Made by a program: the position numbers and the translations under genes. Below the pieces are notes generated by a model. That model was not told where the DNA came from. It did not search any database and worked only from the letters and a program-made list of their open reading frames with translations. Positions 1-7,003 of a stretch of DNA of 46,035 bases are shown here, in pieces (the stretch's first letter is position 1; every line of letters begins with the position of its first letter). The stretch comes from Sphingobium trunci (GTDB lineage Bacteria > Pseudomonadota > Alphaproteobacteria > Sphingomonadales > Sphingomonadaceae): assembly GCF_022664535.1 (NCBI RefSeq), contig NZ_JAKUJY010000028.1, forward strand, positions 1 through 46,035, read 5' to 3'.

Positions 1-2
1 CC

Positions 3-116
3 GACCGTCGTTCCCGCGAAGGTGGAAACATCGTTCGGCGCAGCCAATCGATCTCCTGGCGTCACCCCAAGCGCGACGGCAGGGAGATGGATCCCCCGCC
101 CGCGCGGGGATGACGC
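3..116. repeat. GC-rich palindromic intergenic repeat
   Basis: The left arm (CGTCGTTCCCGCG) and the right arm (CGCGGGGATGACG) are imperfect inverted complements, and GGGAGATGGATCCCCC lies between them. The arrangement matches the dispersed 'CGTCATTCCCGCGAAGGCGGGAATCC' type of non-coding repeat that I recall from sphingomonad genomes. I see no open reading frame of interest here. The remaining bases up to 254 hold the presumed promoter of the M48 gene, in which I could not pick out a convincing -35/-10 pair. Confidence 0.55.
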
Positions 117-254
117 GTTGGGGATTGACGCCCCCCTTCTTCCCAAAGCCGCTATCGGTCCTGCCGGTTAATCGGCTACACAGGCTTTTCAGTTATCGTT
201 CATCCCGTTGAAGGCATTGACAGTCAGCGATGCAGTCCCCTCCTAGCCCCTTGC

Positions 255-1622
255 ATGCCCCATGACCGCATGAAAGCCCGATGGCTTCGCATGGCCGCCA
301 TTGCGGTGGCGTCTCTTGCCCTGCTCGCCCGCCCGGCGGCGGCGCAGCAGATTTTGCGCGATGCGGAAACGGAGGCCTTCATGGCCGACATGTCCGCGCC
401 CCTGGTCAAGGCGGCGGGCATGGAGCCGCGCAATGTCCAGGTCCTCGTCATCAACGATCCGCAAATCAACGCCTTTGTCGCGGGCGGCCAATATGTCTGG
501 GTGCATAGCGGCCTGATCGCCGCGGCCGACAATGTGAACCAGGTGCAGGGCGTCGTCGCGCATGAACTCGGCCATATCGAGGGGGGCCATGTCATCCGCT
601 ATGGCGAAGGGATCAAGGAGGCGACGGGGATCACCCTGCTCAGCCTGGTGCTGGGCGCGGCGGCGATCGCGGCGGGCGGCGCCGAAGCGGGCATGGGCAT
701 ATTGGGCATGGGCCAGCAGGCGGCGATGGGCAAGTTCCTCGCCTTTTCCCGCGCGCAGGAAAGCTCGGCCGACCTGGCGGGCGCCCGTTATCTCAGCAAG
801 GCGGGGATTTCGGGTAAGGGGTCGCTGGAGTTCTTCAAGAAGCTGCAGAACCAGGAATATCGGCTCGCCATCCCGCAGGACGACAGCTATGGCCGCACCC
901 ACCCGCTTTCGGGCGAGCGCATCCAGGTGCTGCGCGAGGTCTATACGGTCGATCCCGCCTGGGACAGGCCGATGGACCCCGGACTGGAAGCGCGGTTCGA
1001 GCGGATCAAGGCGAAGCTGATCGGCTTCGTGTCGGAACCCCCGCAGACGCTGCAGAAATATCCGGAAAGCGACCAGTCGATCCCGGCCCATTATGCCCGC
1101 GCCTATGCCTGGCACAAGAGCGCCTATCCGGAGAAGGCGCTGGACGAGGTCAACGCGCTGCTGACCGCCGTGCCGCATGATCCCTATTTTCTGGAGCTGA
1201 AGGGGCAGGTGCTGCTGGAAAGCGGCAAGCCCGCCGACGCCATCCCGCCGCTGCGCGAGGCGGTGCAGATCACCAACCAGCCGCTGATCGCGACCCTGCT
1301 GGGCCATGCGCTGATCGCGACGGAGGACGACAGGAATTTTGCCGAGGCGGAAAAGGTGCTGCGCAACGCCATTGCGCGGGACCGGGAAAATCCCTTCGCC
1401 TGGTATCAGCTGGGCGTCGTCTACGAGCATCGCGGCGACATTCCCCGCGCGGCGCTGGCGACGGCGGAACGCTATTCGATGATGGGCGACGACCAGATGG
1501 CGCTGCGCAGCGCCGACGCGGCGATGCAGGGACTGAAGCCAGGCACGGTTGACTATCTGCGCGCGCAGGATATCGCGATGGTTTCCCGTGCGGCCGTCGA
1601 ACAGAAGCGGAAGAAGAAATGA
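255..1622 (+). CDS. M48 family metalloprotease with TPR tail (BepA/LoiP-like)
   Basis: This is a periplasmic zinc metalloprotease, probably acting in outer-membrane protein quality control. The N-terminus is a signal peptide: a basic stretch, a hydrophobic core and a cleavage region ending ARPAAAQQ. The zinc motif HELGH lies at residues about 103-107, and the third ligand is the Glu of ESSAD near residue 169, as in M48 enzymes. After about residue 270 the protein becomes helical with TPR-like repeats (for example NPFAWYQLGVVYEHRGDIPR), the BepA architecture. The length of 455 aa is slightly below the usual BepA size. The ATG at 270 (MKARWLRM) is an alternative start that gives a cleaner signal peptide; neither start has a strong ribosome binding site. 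The stop overlaps the start of the next gene by 4 bases (ATGA), implying translational coupling with the thiol oxidoreductase. Confidence 0.88.
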   Translation: MPHDRMKARWLRMAAIAVASLALLARPAAAQQILRDAETEAFMADMSAPLVKAAGMEPRNVQVLVINDPQINAFVAGGQYVWVHSGLIAAADNVNQVQGVVAHELGHIEGGHVIRYGEGIKEATGITLLSLVLGAAAIAAGGAEAGMGILGMGQQAAMGKFLAFSRAQESSADLAGARYLSKAGISGKGSLEFFKKLQNQEYRLAIPQDDSYGRTHPLSGERIQVLREVYTVDPAWDRPMDPGLEARFERIKAKLIGFVSEPPQTLQKYPESDQSIPAHYARAYAWHKSAYPEKALDEVNALLTAVPHDPYFLELKGQVLLESGKPADAIPPLREAVQITNQPLIATLLGHALIATEDDRNFAEAEKVLRNAIARDRENPFAWYQLGVVYEHRGDIPRAALATAERYSMMGDDQMALRSADAAMQGLKPGTVDYLRAQDIAMVSRAAVEQKRKKK

Positions 1623-2404
1623 CCGAAACCCCTCGGCCCGGCTTTCGCGCGGCCCTTTCCAACAGGACCATGCAGATGACTCTCGGCGTTCTCGCCTTCC
1701 TCGCCGCCACCGCGACCGGTGCCGCCCTGGGCACCCAGACCACGGGCCGCCTCGATGCCAGTGACCTTGGTTCGAAAGACCGGGCGGCGATCGAACAGAT
1801 CGTCCACGACTATATATTGGAACATCCGGAGATCATCCCCCAGGCGGTCGAGAAATTGCAGGCAAAGCGCATGTCGGGCACCATCGACGCGAACCGCAAG
1901 ACCATCGAAACGCCCTATGCCGGGGCCTGGGAGGGCGCGGCCGACGGCGATGTGACGGTGGTCGAGTTTTTCGATTATGCCTGCGGTTATTGCCGGGCGT
2001 CGCTGCCCGATCTGGCCCGGCTGGTGGGTGAGGACAGGAAGCTGAAGATCGTCTATCGCGAGCTGCCCATCCTGTCCGACGCCAGCATCGACGCGGCGAA
2101 AGTGTCGCTGCTGGCGGCGGAAAAGAACCAGTATATGCCCTATCACCGCGCGCTCTATGCCGCGGGCAAGGTGACGCGCGAGACGATCCTGGCGGCCGCC
2201 GCCAAGGTCGGGATCGATGCGAAGGCAGCCCAGGCGGCGATGGCGAACAACGGCTATAATGCCGAAATCCAGTCCAACATCGCCCTGGCGCAGAAGCTGC
2301 AGGCGAGCGGAACCCCCACTTTCGTGATCGGCGATCAGGTGCTGAATGGCGCGGTGGGCTATGACGCGCTGAAGACCGCGGTGGCATCGGCGCGCGGGAA
2401 ATAG
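1619..2404 (+). CDS. DsbA family thiol:disulfide oxidoreductase
   Basis: This is an exported or membrane-anchored thioredoxin-fold protein of the DsbA/ScsC/BdbD group, expected to make or isomerise disulfide bonds in the periplasm. An N-terminal hydrophobic segment follows a short basic leader (LGVLAFLAATATGAALG). A helical N-terminal extension (IVHDYILEHPEIIPQAVEKL) is typical of the ScsC-like branch. The active site is FDYACGYC with cysteines at about 122 and 125, and the cis-proline loop is SGTPTFVIG. The length of 261 aa fits. It overlaps the M48 protease gene by 4 bases, so the two are probably co-translated and share an envelope quality-control role. No other Dsb gene is present in the window. 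Confidence 0.9.
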   Translation: MTETPRPGFRAALSNRTMQMTLGVLAFLAATATGAALGTQTTGRLDASDLGSKDRAAIEQIVHDYILEHPEIIPQAVEKLQAKRMSGTIDANRKTIETPYAGAWEGAADGDVTVVEFFDYACGYCRASLPDLARLVGEDRKLKIVYRELPILSDASIDAAKVSLLAAEKNQYMPYHRALYAAGKVTRETILAAAAKVGIDAKAAQAAMANNGYNAEIQSNIALAQKLQASGTPTFVIGDQVLNGAVGYDALKTAVASARGK

Positions 2405-2431
2405 GCGAGCTTCACGGGCGGCGGAGCCTCC

Positions 2432-2924
2432 TTAAAACAGGCTATATTGTCCGCTGCCCTTGAGCTGCCATGTCGCCAGCGTTTCATGATGGGTACGCCC
2501 GACATGGCTGCACACCAGCATGAACCGATCGACATGCCAGCCGAAACCCTCGACCGGGCGCTGTTCCGGCCTGCCATCCCGGTAGAAAAGCGTCTGATGG
2601 GGGCTGAAGCTCCAGCCGGGACGAAGGGCGATGCCCGCAGCGTTCATGCCCGCCGCGATCCGCTTTTGCAGCGCGTTCAGCAAGGGGACGGCATGCGACG
2701 GACGCAGCGCGGCGGAACGGTGGCCGACGGTCAGCCGGTCCAGCCGCAGGTCGAAGGGTTCCGCCATCACCCCCGTCCCCGCGCGCAGCAGCGCCTTGAT
2801 GACGGCATAGGGATAATCGGCATAGTCGCAGGTGATCGCCAGCGTCATATGCTGATGATCCACGGCAATGCGCCGGGCGCCGTCCGCGATGGTTTCGGCA
2901 TAATGATCGGTCTGCCGCGCGACC
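2432..2924 (-). pseudogene. thpR: 2'-5' RNA ligase family protein, 3' part (disrupted by IS66)
   Basis: This is the C-terminal part of a 2H phosphoesterase of the 2'-5' RNA ligase (LigT/ThpR) family. Both signature motifs are present: HMTL near the start of the fragment and HQTL in its second half. The reading frame stays open upstream of the first ATG/GTG candidates straight into the IS66 terminus at 2925, so the true N-terminus is missing here. It lies at 6217-6286. Joining the two parts through one copy of the 8-bp target duplication restores an uninterrupted frame of 185 codons (184 aa plus stop), a normal length for the family. Without the first part the fragment lacks its first beta strand and is probably inactive, unless an internal GTG (2863) is used. 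Confidence 0.9.
2917..2924. repeat. 8-bp target site duplication of the IS66 element (copy 1)
   Basis: GCGCGACC directly abuts the left terminus of the IS66 element and is repeated at 6217-6224. IS66 elements are known to make 8-bp duplications. Confidence 0.93.
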
Positions 2925-2936
2925 GTAAGCGTCCGG
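2925..2936 (+). repeat. IS66 terminal inverted repeat (tnpC/passenger side)
   Basis: GTAAGCGTCCGG, identical over 12 bases to the complement of 6205-6216. Beyond base 12 the two ends diverge, with scattered matches. Confidence 0.92.
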
Positions 2937-3036
2937 CCATAGGCGTCGTTTCTGGGTGTGGACCGGTGATCTTCAGAATGGCTTTTGCGCGAGCGGTGGT
3001 AGCTTCAAGGCGACGCGCTGCTCGATGACGATATCG

Positions 3037-3597
3037 TTAGCCTTTTCTCGGAACGTGCCGGGTGTATCCATCGCTGAGAGAAAGCGTTCCGCCCGGGGGG
3101 ATCACCCGTTCGTCTGTTATATGTCGAAGGAAACGCTCTGCTTTCTGGAGGTCGCCCGATATGCCGCAAGCGACTCCGGCATAATAGCCGAACCAACTTG
3201 GTCGCATGCGTTCAGATTCATTGGCTTCCGCAATCACATACTGGGCGATGGTCTCGAAAGATCGGAATTTATCGTCGATCTCTTGGGCTTTGGCAGCGGC
3301 TGAACGCGCTATATCGGTGACTGCGGCACCAAACTGATCTTCATCCCTATACTCTGTATAAGGGCCGCCCGACATAATGTAGTTCAAGCTCATGAACCCG
3401 GCCCCGCCCCAGATCCAGTGAGCCGCATTATCCAGCTCGACCGTTACAGACCACCGACTTGGCTTAAATCCAACTACGTTGAGCCAGAAACCGTGATCTT
3501 TGATCCAGAGCCGCGATTGCCCCTGTCGCCTGAAGCCGAGAGGGGCCAGTTCGGCTTTAGCTGCGGAAGCAATGATCTTGTTGTGGGGTCCAGTCAT
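3037..3597 (-). CDS. DUF4304-like protein, passenger gene of the IS66 element
   Basis: A 186-aa soluble protein of unknown function. Its first half reads like a DUF4304 domain: a helix followed by GFRRQGQSRLWIKDHGFW and a strand-rich segment ending in WSVTVELDNAAHWIWGG. The second half is helical, with an acidic stretch around EIDDKFRSFETIAQYVIAEA. It has no signal peptide or membrane segment. It is not a transposition gene: it lies 48 bp downstream of tnpC on the same strand and inside the element's inverted repeats, so it moves as cargo. Its codon use is less GC-biased than the chromosomal neighbours, which suggests a different origin. DUF4304 proteins are often found near toxin, immunity or defence genes, but no function can be claimed from this sequence. 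Confidence 0.72.
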   Translation of the reverse strand: MTGPHNKIIASAAKAELAPLGFRRQGQSRLWIKDHGFWLNVVGFKPSRWSVTVELDNAAHWIWGGAGFMSLNYIMSGGPYTEYRDEDQFGAAVTDIARSAAAKAQEIDDKFRSFETIAQYVIAEANESERMRPSWFGYYAGVACGISGDLQKAERFLRHITDERVIPPGGTLSLSDGYTRHVPRKG

Positions 3598-3644
3598 CTG
3601 ACGATGACTATCCGTGATGCGATCCGCATGTCACCAAAATCTCG

Positions 3645-5257
3645 TCAGCCTGCCACTGAAGACCAGTTCCACGGGAGCAGTTCATCAATCCGGTTGATGG
3701 GATGCCCGTTGCCGATGCGGTCGAGCACATCTGCGAGCCAGGCTTGCGGGTTCACATTGTTGAGCTTGGCCGTCTCCAGCAGGGAGTAGATGGCAGCGGC
3801 CCGCTCACCACCGCAGTCAGCGCCCGCGAAAAGCCAGTTCTTCCTGCCCACGGCTATGCCGCGCAGGGCATTCTCTGCTAGGTTGTTGTCAATCTCAAGC
3901 CGCCCGTCCTCAGTATAGGCGAGCAACTGGGCCTTGAGCTTCACGGCATAGCGTAGCGCCTCGGCCAGCGGCGACCGCGCGGAAATCTGCGCCAGCACAC
4001 CATCGGCCCATGCGAAGAAATCCAGTGCTCGAAGACGGGACAGCTTGCGCGCGTTGCGCCTGTCATCGGCAGGATCACAGGCGATGCCGCGCTCGACATC
4101 ATAAAGTTCGCGGATGAGCTTCAGCCCTTCGGCGGCGACGGAATGCGGGTCGGCCTTGTAGACATCATGCAGCTTGCGGCGCGCATGCGCCCAGCAGGCG
4201 ACAGGCGTTATCAGCCCCGGCTGACGGTCGGTCACATAGAGTCGCTCGAACCCGGCATAGGCGTCCGCTTGCAGGAAACCCACAAATGTCCTGAGATGTT
4301 CGCGTGGTCGCTCGCCCTTGCGATCCGGGCTGTAGCGAAATAGCGCCGCCGGTCTGTCGCTCGGTCGCCATCGTCGGTTGTCGCGCAGATAAACCCATAA
4401 TCGCCCTGTGGCGGTCTTGCCGGTGCCCGGTGCCAGAACCGGCACAGGCGTGTCGTCGGCATGGAGCTTGGGGCTGGCCATGACATGATCGGCGATGCGG
4501 TCGACCAGAGGCTGCAACAGCCAACTGACCTGCCCCATCCAGTCCGCCAGGGTGGAGCGGCTAAGATCGATGCCCTCGCGAGCATAGATGCGCGACTGCC
4601 GATAGAGTGGCAGATGATCGGCGAACTTGGATACGACCACATGCGCCAGCAGGTTGGGACCAGCCCGACCACGCGGATCGGTAAGGATGGCGCCGGTGCC
4701 TGGCTGATCGCGTCGCAACGCCCGCAGGCCAGCTTGGGGCGGACATGGCGCACGACGTGGAAGCGGCCCGGCACATACTCCAGCACCTCAGTCACATCCT
4801 CGCCCAGCTTGCCCATAGTCCCGCCACAGGTGGAACAGCCATCGGCATCGGGGGCGACATGCACCGTGTCCTCACGCGGCAGATGCTCGGGCAGTGGCAG
4901 CCGCTTGGGCTTGCGGGCCGTCGATGGGCGTTCTTCCGCAGGTGCCGGTTCACCGATGGCACATGCGGCATGGGCATGTTCAGCTTCGAGATCTTCCAGC
5001 GTCAGTTCCAGTTGATCGGCCATCTCGGCGATCCGCTCGGACGACTGACCGAACTTCATCCGGCGCAGCCGGGATAGCTGAACCTTGAGCTTCTCGATCT
5101 GGAGCGTGGTCAGCTTGACCGCGTTGCGGGTCGTCTCGTGCGCCGTCCGCTCGGCTTCCAGCGCCTGTTCCGAAGCCGTAATACGCGCCTGCATATCGGC
5201 GAAAAGCGCGCGCAATGCATCGGGATCGGCAGGGAGGTTGATCTCGTCGGCGGACAC
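3645..5257 (-). pseudogene. tnpC: IS66 transposase TnpC, frameshifted
   Basis: This is the DDE transposase of the IS66 family. I read the start as the GTG at 5257 (VSADEINLPADP). The N-terminal part has a coiled coil, the KFGQSSERI motif and a zinc-finger-like CSTCGG...CGRC segment. The catalytic part contains LHADDTPVPVL, FLQADAYAGFERLY and NLAENALRGIAVGRKNW. The N-terminal frame and the catalytic frame are out of register: near 4672-4680 (ACGCGGATCG) one base is missing relative to the expected PI..RGRAGPNLLAHV. The total of 1613 bases is 1 short of 538 codons, as expected for a single-base deletion. I see no slippery heptamer, so I read this as a lesion or a sequencing error rather than programmed frameshifting. 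Confidence 0.85.
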
Positions 5258-5322
5258 GGCCCCCCATAGCAAAATGGCCTGTGCAGACCAAGGGAAATGC
5301 CCGATTTTACGCCACTTTATGC

Positions 5323-5676
5323 CTACATCTGCACCGGGATGCGGGGCGCTTCGGGAACGACGGTACGCCGCCAGTCCATCGCCTCGATCAGCAGCGCAAA
5401 CTGTGCCGGGGTCAGCACCACGCCGCCCTCGACCAGCGGCGGCCATACGAAGCGATGCCGCTCCAGGCGCTTGGCGAACAGGCACATGCCAGAGCCATCC
5501 CAATGCAGCGCCTTGAGATAGTTGCCGCTCCGGCTGCGGAACAGGAAGACATGGCCGCAATAAGGCTCGACCGCGAACAGCGGACGCACCAGCGCCGCCA
5601 GACCATCGAAACCCAGACGCATGCTGACCGGCTTGCTTGCGAGATAGACCTTCGTGCCCGGTGCCAGTGAGATCAT
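5323..5676 (-). CDS. tnpB: IS66 accessory protein TnpB (IS66 Orf2)
   Basis: A 117-aa protein of the IS66 Orf2 family, required with TnpA for transposition of IS66 elements. Family hallmarks are visible: SKPVSMRLGFDGLAALV near the start, CGHVFLFRSRSGNYLKALHWD in the middle, and LCLFAKRLERHRFVWP-type sequence afterwards. The start overlaps the end of tnpA by 4 bases, implying coupled translation, and tnpC follows after a 65-bp gap. The gene appears intact. Confidence 0.93.
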   Translation of the reverse strand: MISLAPGTKVYLASKPVSMRLGFDGLAALVRPLFAVEPYCGHVFLFRSRSGNYLKALHWDGSGMCLFAKRLERHRFVWPPLVEGGVVLTPAQFALLIEAMDWRRTVVPEAPRIPVQM

Positions 5677-6119
5677 GAAATATCCCGCAAGGCCCGCAGC
5701 ACGCGGGCAAGCGCCTTCTCGTTCACATAGCTGTCCACCGACAGGCGAACGCCGCTGGGCAGGTCGATGCCGATCTCGCCGGGACGCGCACCGGGATGCG
5801 GGCGGGTCAACTCTTCCATCACCGGCATTGTCGGGGCAGAATCAGGACATAGCGGCGGCTGTGCATGAGGAACCGTAGTGACTGCACCATCGGGCACCGC
5901 TCCATATGAGATGAAGGTCAGCGGCTCGCTGGCGATCTTCTCCGCCTGCCGTCGTGCTGTCCGCCAGCTATAGATCAGGCTCTCGGCTATATCGTGCCGC
6001 TTCGCTACCTCCCGCACAGTGACATCCGGCGCATCTGCCTCCTGCATGATGGCATGCCGCTCGGCAGGCGAATATTTACGGCGGCGCTCCGTACGGGTGA
6101 TGACCTCGATCCGGCCCAT
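5673..6119 (-). CDS. tnpA: IS66 TnpA, HTH transposase subunit
   Basis: A 148-aa IS66-type TnpA with an IS3-like helix-turn-helix: RRKYSPAERHAIMQEA, then VREVAKRHDIAESLIYSWR. It presumably binds the element ends. The remaining C-terminal part (LTRPHPGARPGEIGIDLPSG) matches the usual IS66 TnpA tail. It is the first gene of the element, about 97 bp inside the terminus at 6216, which leaves room for the promoter. It appears intact. Confidence 0.92.
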   Translation of the reverse strand: MGRIEVITRTERRRKYSPAERHAIMQEADAPDVTVREVAKRHDIAESLIYSWRTARRQAEKIASEPLTFISYGAVPDGAVTTVPHAQPPLCPDSAPTMPVMEELTRPHPGARPGEIGIDLPSGVRLSVDSYVNEKALARVLRALRDIS

Positions 6120-6204
6120 CTCCTGATCTCCTTATGGAGTCCAGAAGGAGACTCCCATCAGCTCTCCCTCGTCAAAGGGGGCGGAAGGCGCAACGCGTCG
6201 GAGA

Positions 6205-6216
6205 CCGGACGCTTAC
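6205..6216 (-). repeat. IS66 terminal inverted repeat (tnpA side)
   Basis: CCGGACGCTTAC on the plus strand, the exact complement of the 12 bases at 2925-2936. It marks the tnpA-proximal end. Confidence 0.92.
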
Positions 6217-6224
6217 GCGCGACC
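6217..6224. repeat. 8-bp target site duplication of the IS66 element (copy 2)
   Basis: GCGCGACC, identical to 2917-2924 and directly next to the inverted repeat. Confidence 0.93.
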
Positions 6225-6286
6225 AGCGGGGTCGGCTTCAGTGCGAAGAACAGGCGGAAGAGGGCCTGGGCGGAACGATTTTCCAT
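6217..6286 (-). pseudogene. thpR: 2'-5' RNA ligase family protein, 5' part (disrupted by IS66)
   Basis: This is the start of the split gene. From the ATG at 6286 it encodes MENRSAQALF followed by RLFFALKPTP, the typical first beta strand of 2'-5' RNA ligase proteins, and then reads LVAR into the element, ending at a stop at 6158. The remainder of the gene is at 2432-2924. Both parts are in the same frame across the duplicated GCGCGACC. It is too short to be found by ordinary gene calling. Confidence 0.88.
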
Positions 6287-6328
6287 GGCTCTGTCTCGAT
6301 GCGAAGTCTCGGTGCGAATCGGTTACAT

Positions 6329-6343
6329 GTTCATGATATGTTC
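6329..6343 (+). promoter_or_regulatory. Possible alphaproteobacterial LexA (SOS) box
   Basis: GTTCATGATATGTTC fits GTTC-N7-GTTC, the direct-repeat LexA site known in alphaproteobacteria. It lies 43-57 bp upstream of the disrupted RNA ligase start (minus strand) and about 155 bp upstream of the DoxX-like gene. A pattern with 8 fixed bases is expected about once or twice by chance in 46 kb read on both strands, so position is the only real support. Confidence 0.3.
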
Positions 6344-6498
6344 TTTTCAGGCTGAGGGCGAATCCCTTCGGCGGCCTGCCGCGATTTCCTGCGGCCGTGC
6401 CGGTCTTCGATATCGGTGCCGGTTCGAGGATGGATCGGCCGCCGCCGACTTGCCATGATGAGGCCGGATCGCGAGAATGAAGCTGCACTGGAGCGTCG

Positions 6499-6933
6499 AT
6501 GAATCTGGACCGTTCAACGCCCGAAGGCCAGGGAAGGCGGATCGCGCGGATCGCTATGGCTGTGATCTATGCCATTGCGGGCGTGGCACATCTGACCCGG
6601 CCGGGCGGCTTTGTTGCGATAACGCCCGATTGGGTGCCCGCGCCGGAAATGGTGGTGGCGCTCACCGGGATGGCGGAGATTGCGGGCGCGGCCGGACTGA
6701 TGCTGCCGCCATTGCGCAAGGCCGCCGGCATGGGCCTGGCGCTTTATGCGCTCTGCGTGTGGCCCGCCAATTTCCACCATGCGATGAGCGATATCCCCCT
6801 GAACGGCGTGCGCCTGAGTTGGTGGTATCATGGGCCACGCCTGGCCCTGCAACCGGTCGTCATCTGGTGGGCGCTCTGGGCGGGCGGGGTGACGGACTGG
6901 CCCTTCAGGTCCGTGCCCGCCGACCGGCGCTGA
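6499..6933 (+). CDS. DoxX-like family membrane protein
   Basis: A 144-aa protein with four predicted membrane helices (around IARIAMAVIYAIAGVAHL, VVALTGMAEIAGAAGLML, AAGMGLALYALCVWPANF and the C-terminal VVIWWALWAG), matching the DoxX-like family in size and topology. Characteristic details are the early AGVAHL..PGGFVAI segment and a conserved WPANFHHAM. The biochemical role of such proteins is unclear; some relatives are linked to respiratory or redox functions. It has its own upstream region of about 210 bp without other genes, and is followed after 70 bp by cstA on the same strand. Confidence 0.8.
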   Translation: MNLDRSTPEGQGRRIARIAMAVIYAIAGVAHLTRPGGFVAITPDWVPAPEMVVALTGMAEIAGAAGLMLPPLRKAAGMGLALYALCVWPANFHHAMSDIPLNGVRLSWWYHGPRLALQPVVIWWALWAGGVTDWPFRSVPADRR

Positions 6934-7003
6934 AGGCGATCGGTTGTCTTTCCCGGACAGGGGCTTAGGGTGCGCGCCATCATAACAGGATAGCGAGAGC
7001 CGC

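Larger units (their letters stand above)
2925..6216 (-). mobile_element. Complete IS66-family insertion sequence with passenger gene
   Basis: The element spans 3292 bp. It is bounded by inverted repeats starting GTAAGCGTCCGG at 2925 and at 6216 (complementary strand); the GTAAGCG start is characteristic of IS66. An 8-bp direct duplication flanks it. Reading on the minus strand, it carries tnpA, tnpB (4-base overlap), tnpC, and then an extra gene of DUF4304 type between tnpC and the end. tnpC has a one-base frameshift, so this copy may not move by itself. The insertion interrupts a 2'-5' RNA ligase gene whose halves rejoin perfectly when the element and one duplication are removed. The flanking duplication is intact, which suggests a fairly recent insertion. 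Confidence 0.93.

Noticed and set aside
4668..4684. Programmed ribosomal frameshifting in tnpC
   Set aside because: No A6G-like or other slippery heptamer and no downstream structure stands out; IS66 tnpC is normally one frame.
6213..6488. A 91-codon minus-strand frame over the IS66 end and the RNA ligase promoter region
   Set aside because: Its frame differs from the RNA ligase start, which explains the same DNA better, and it crosses the IS terminus.
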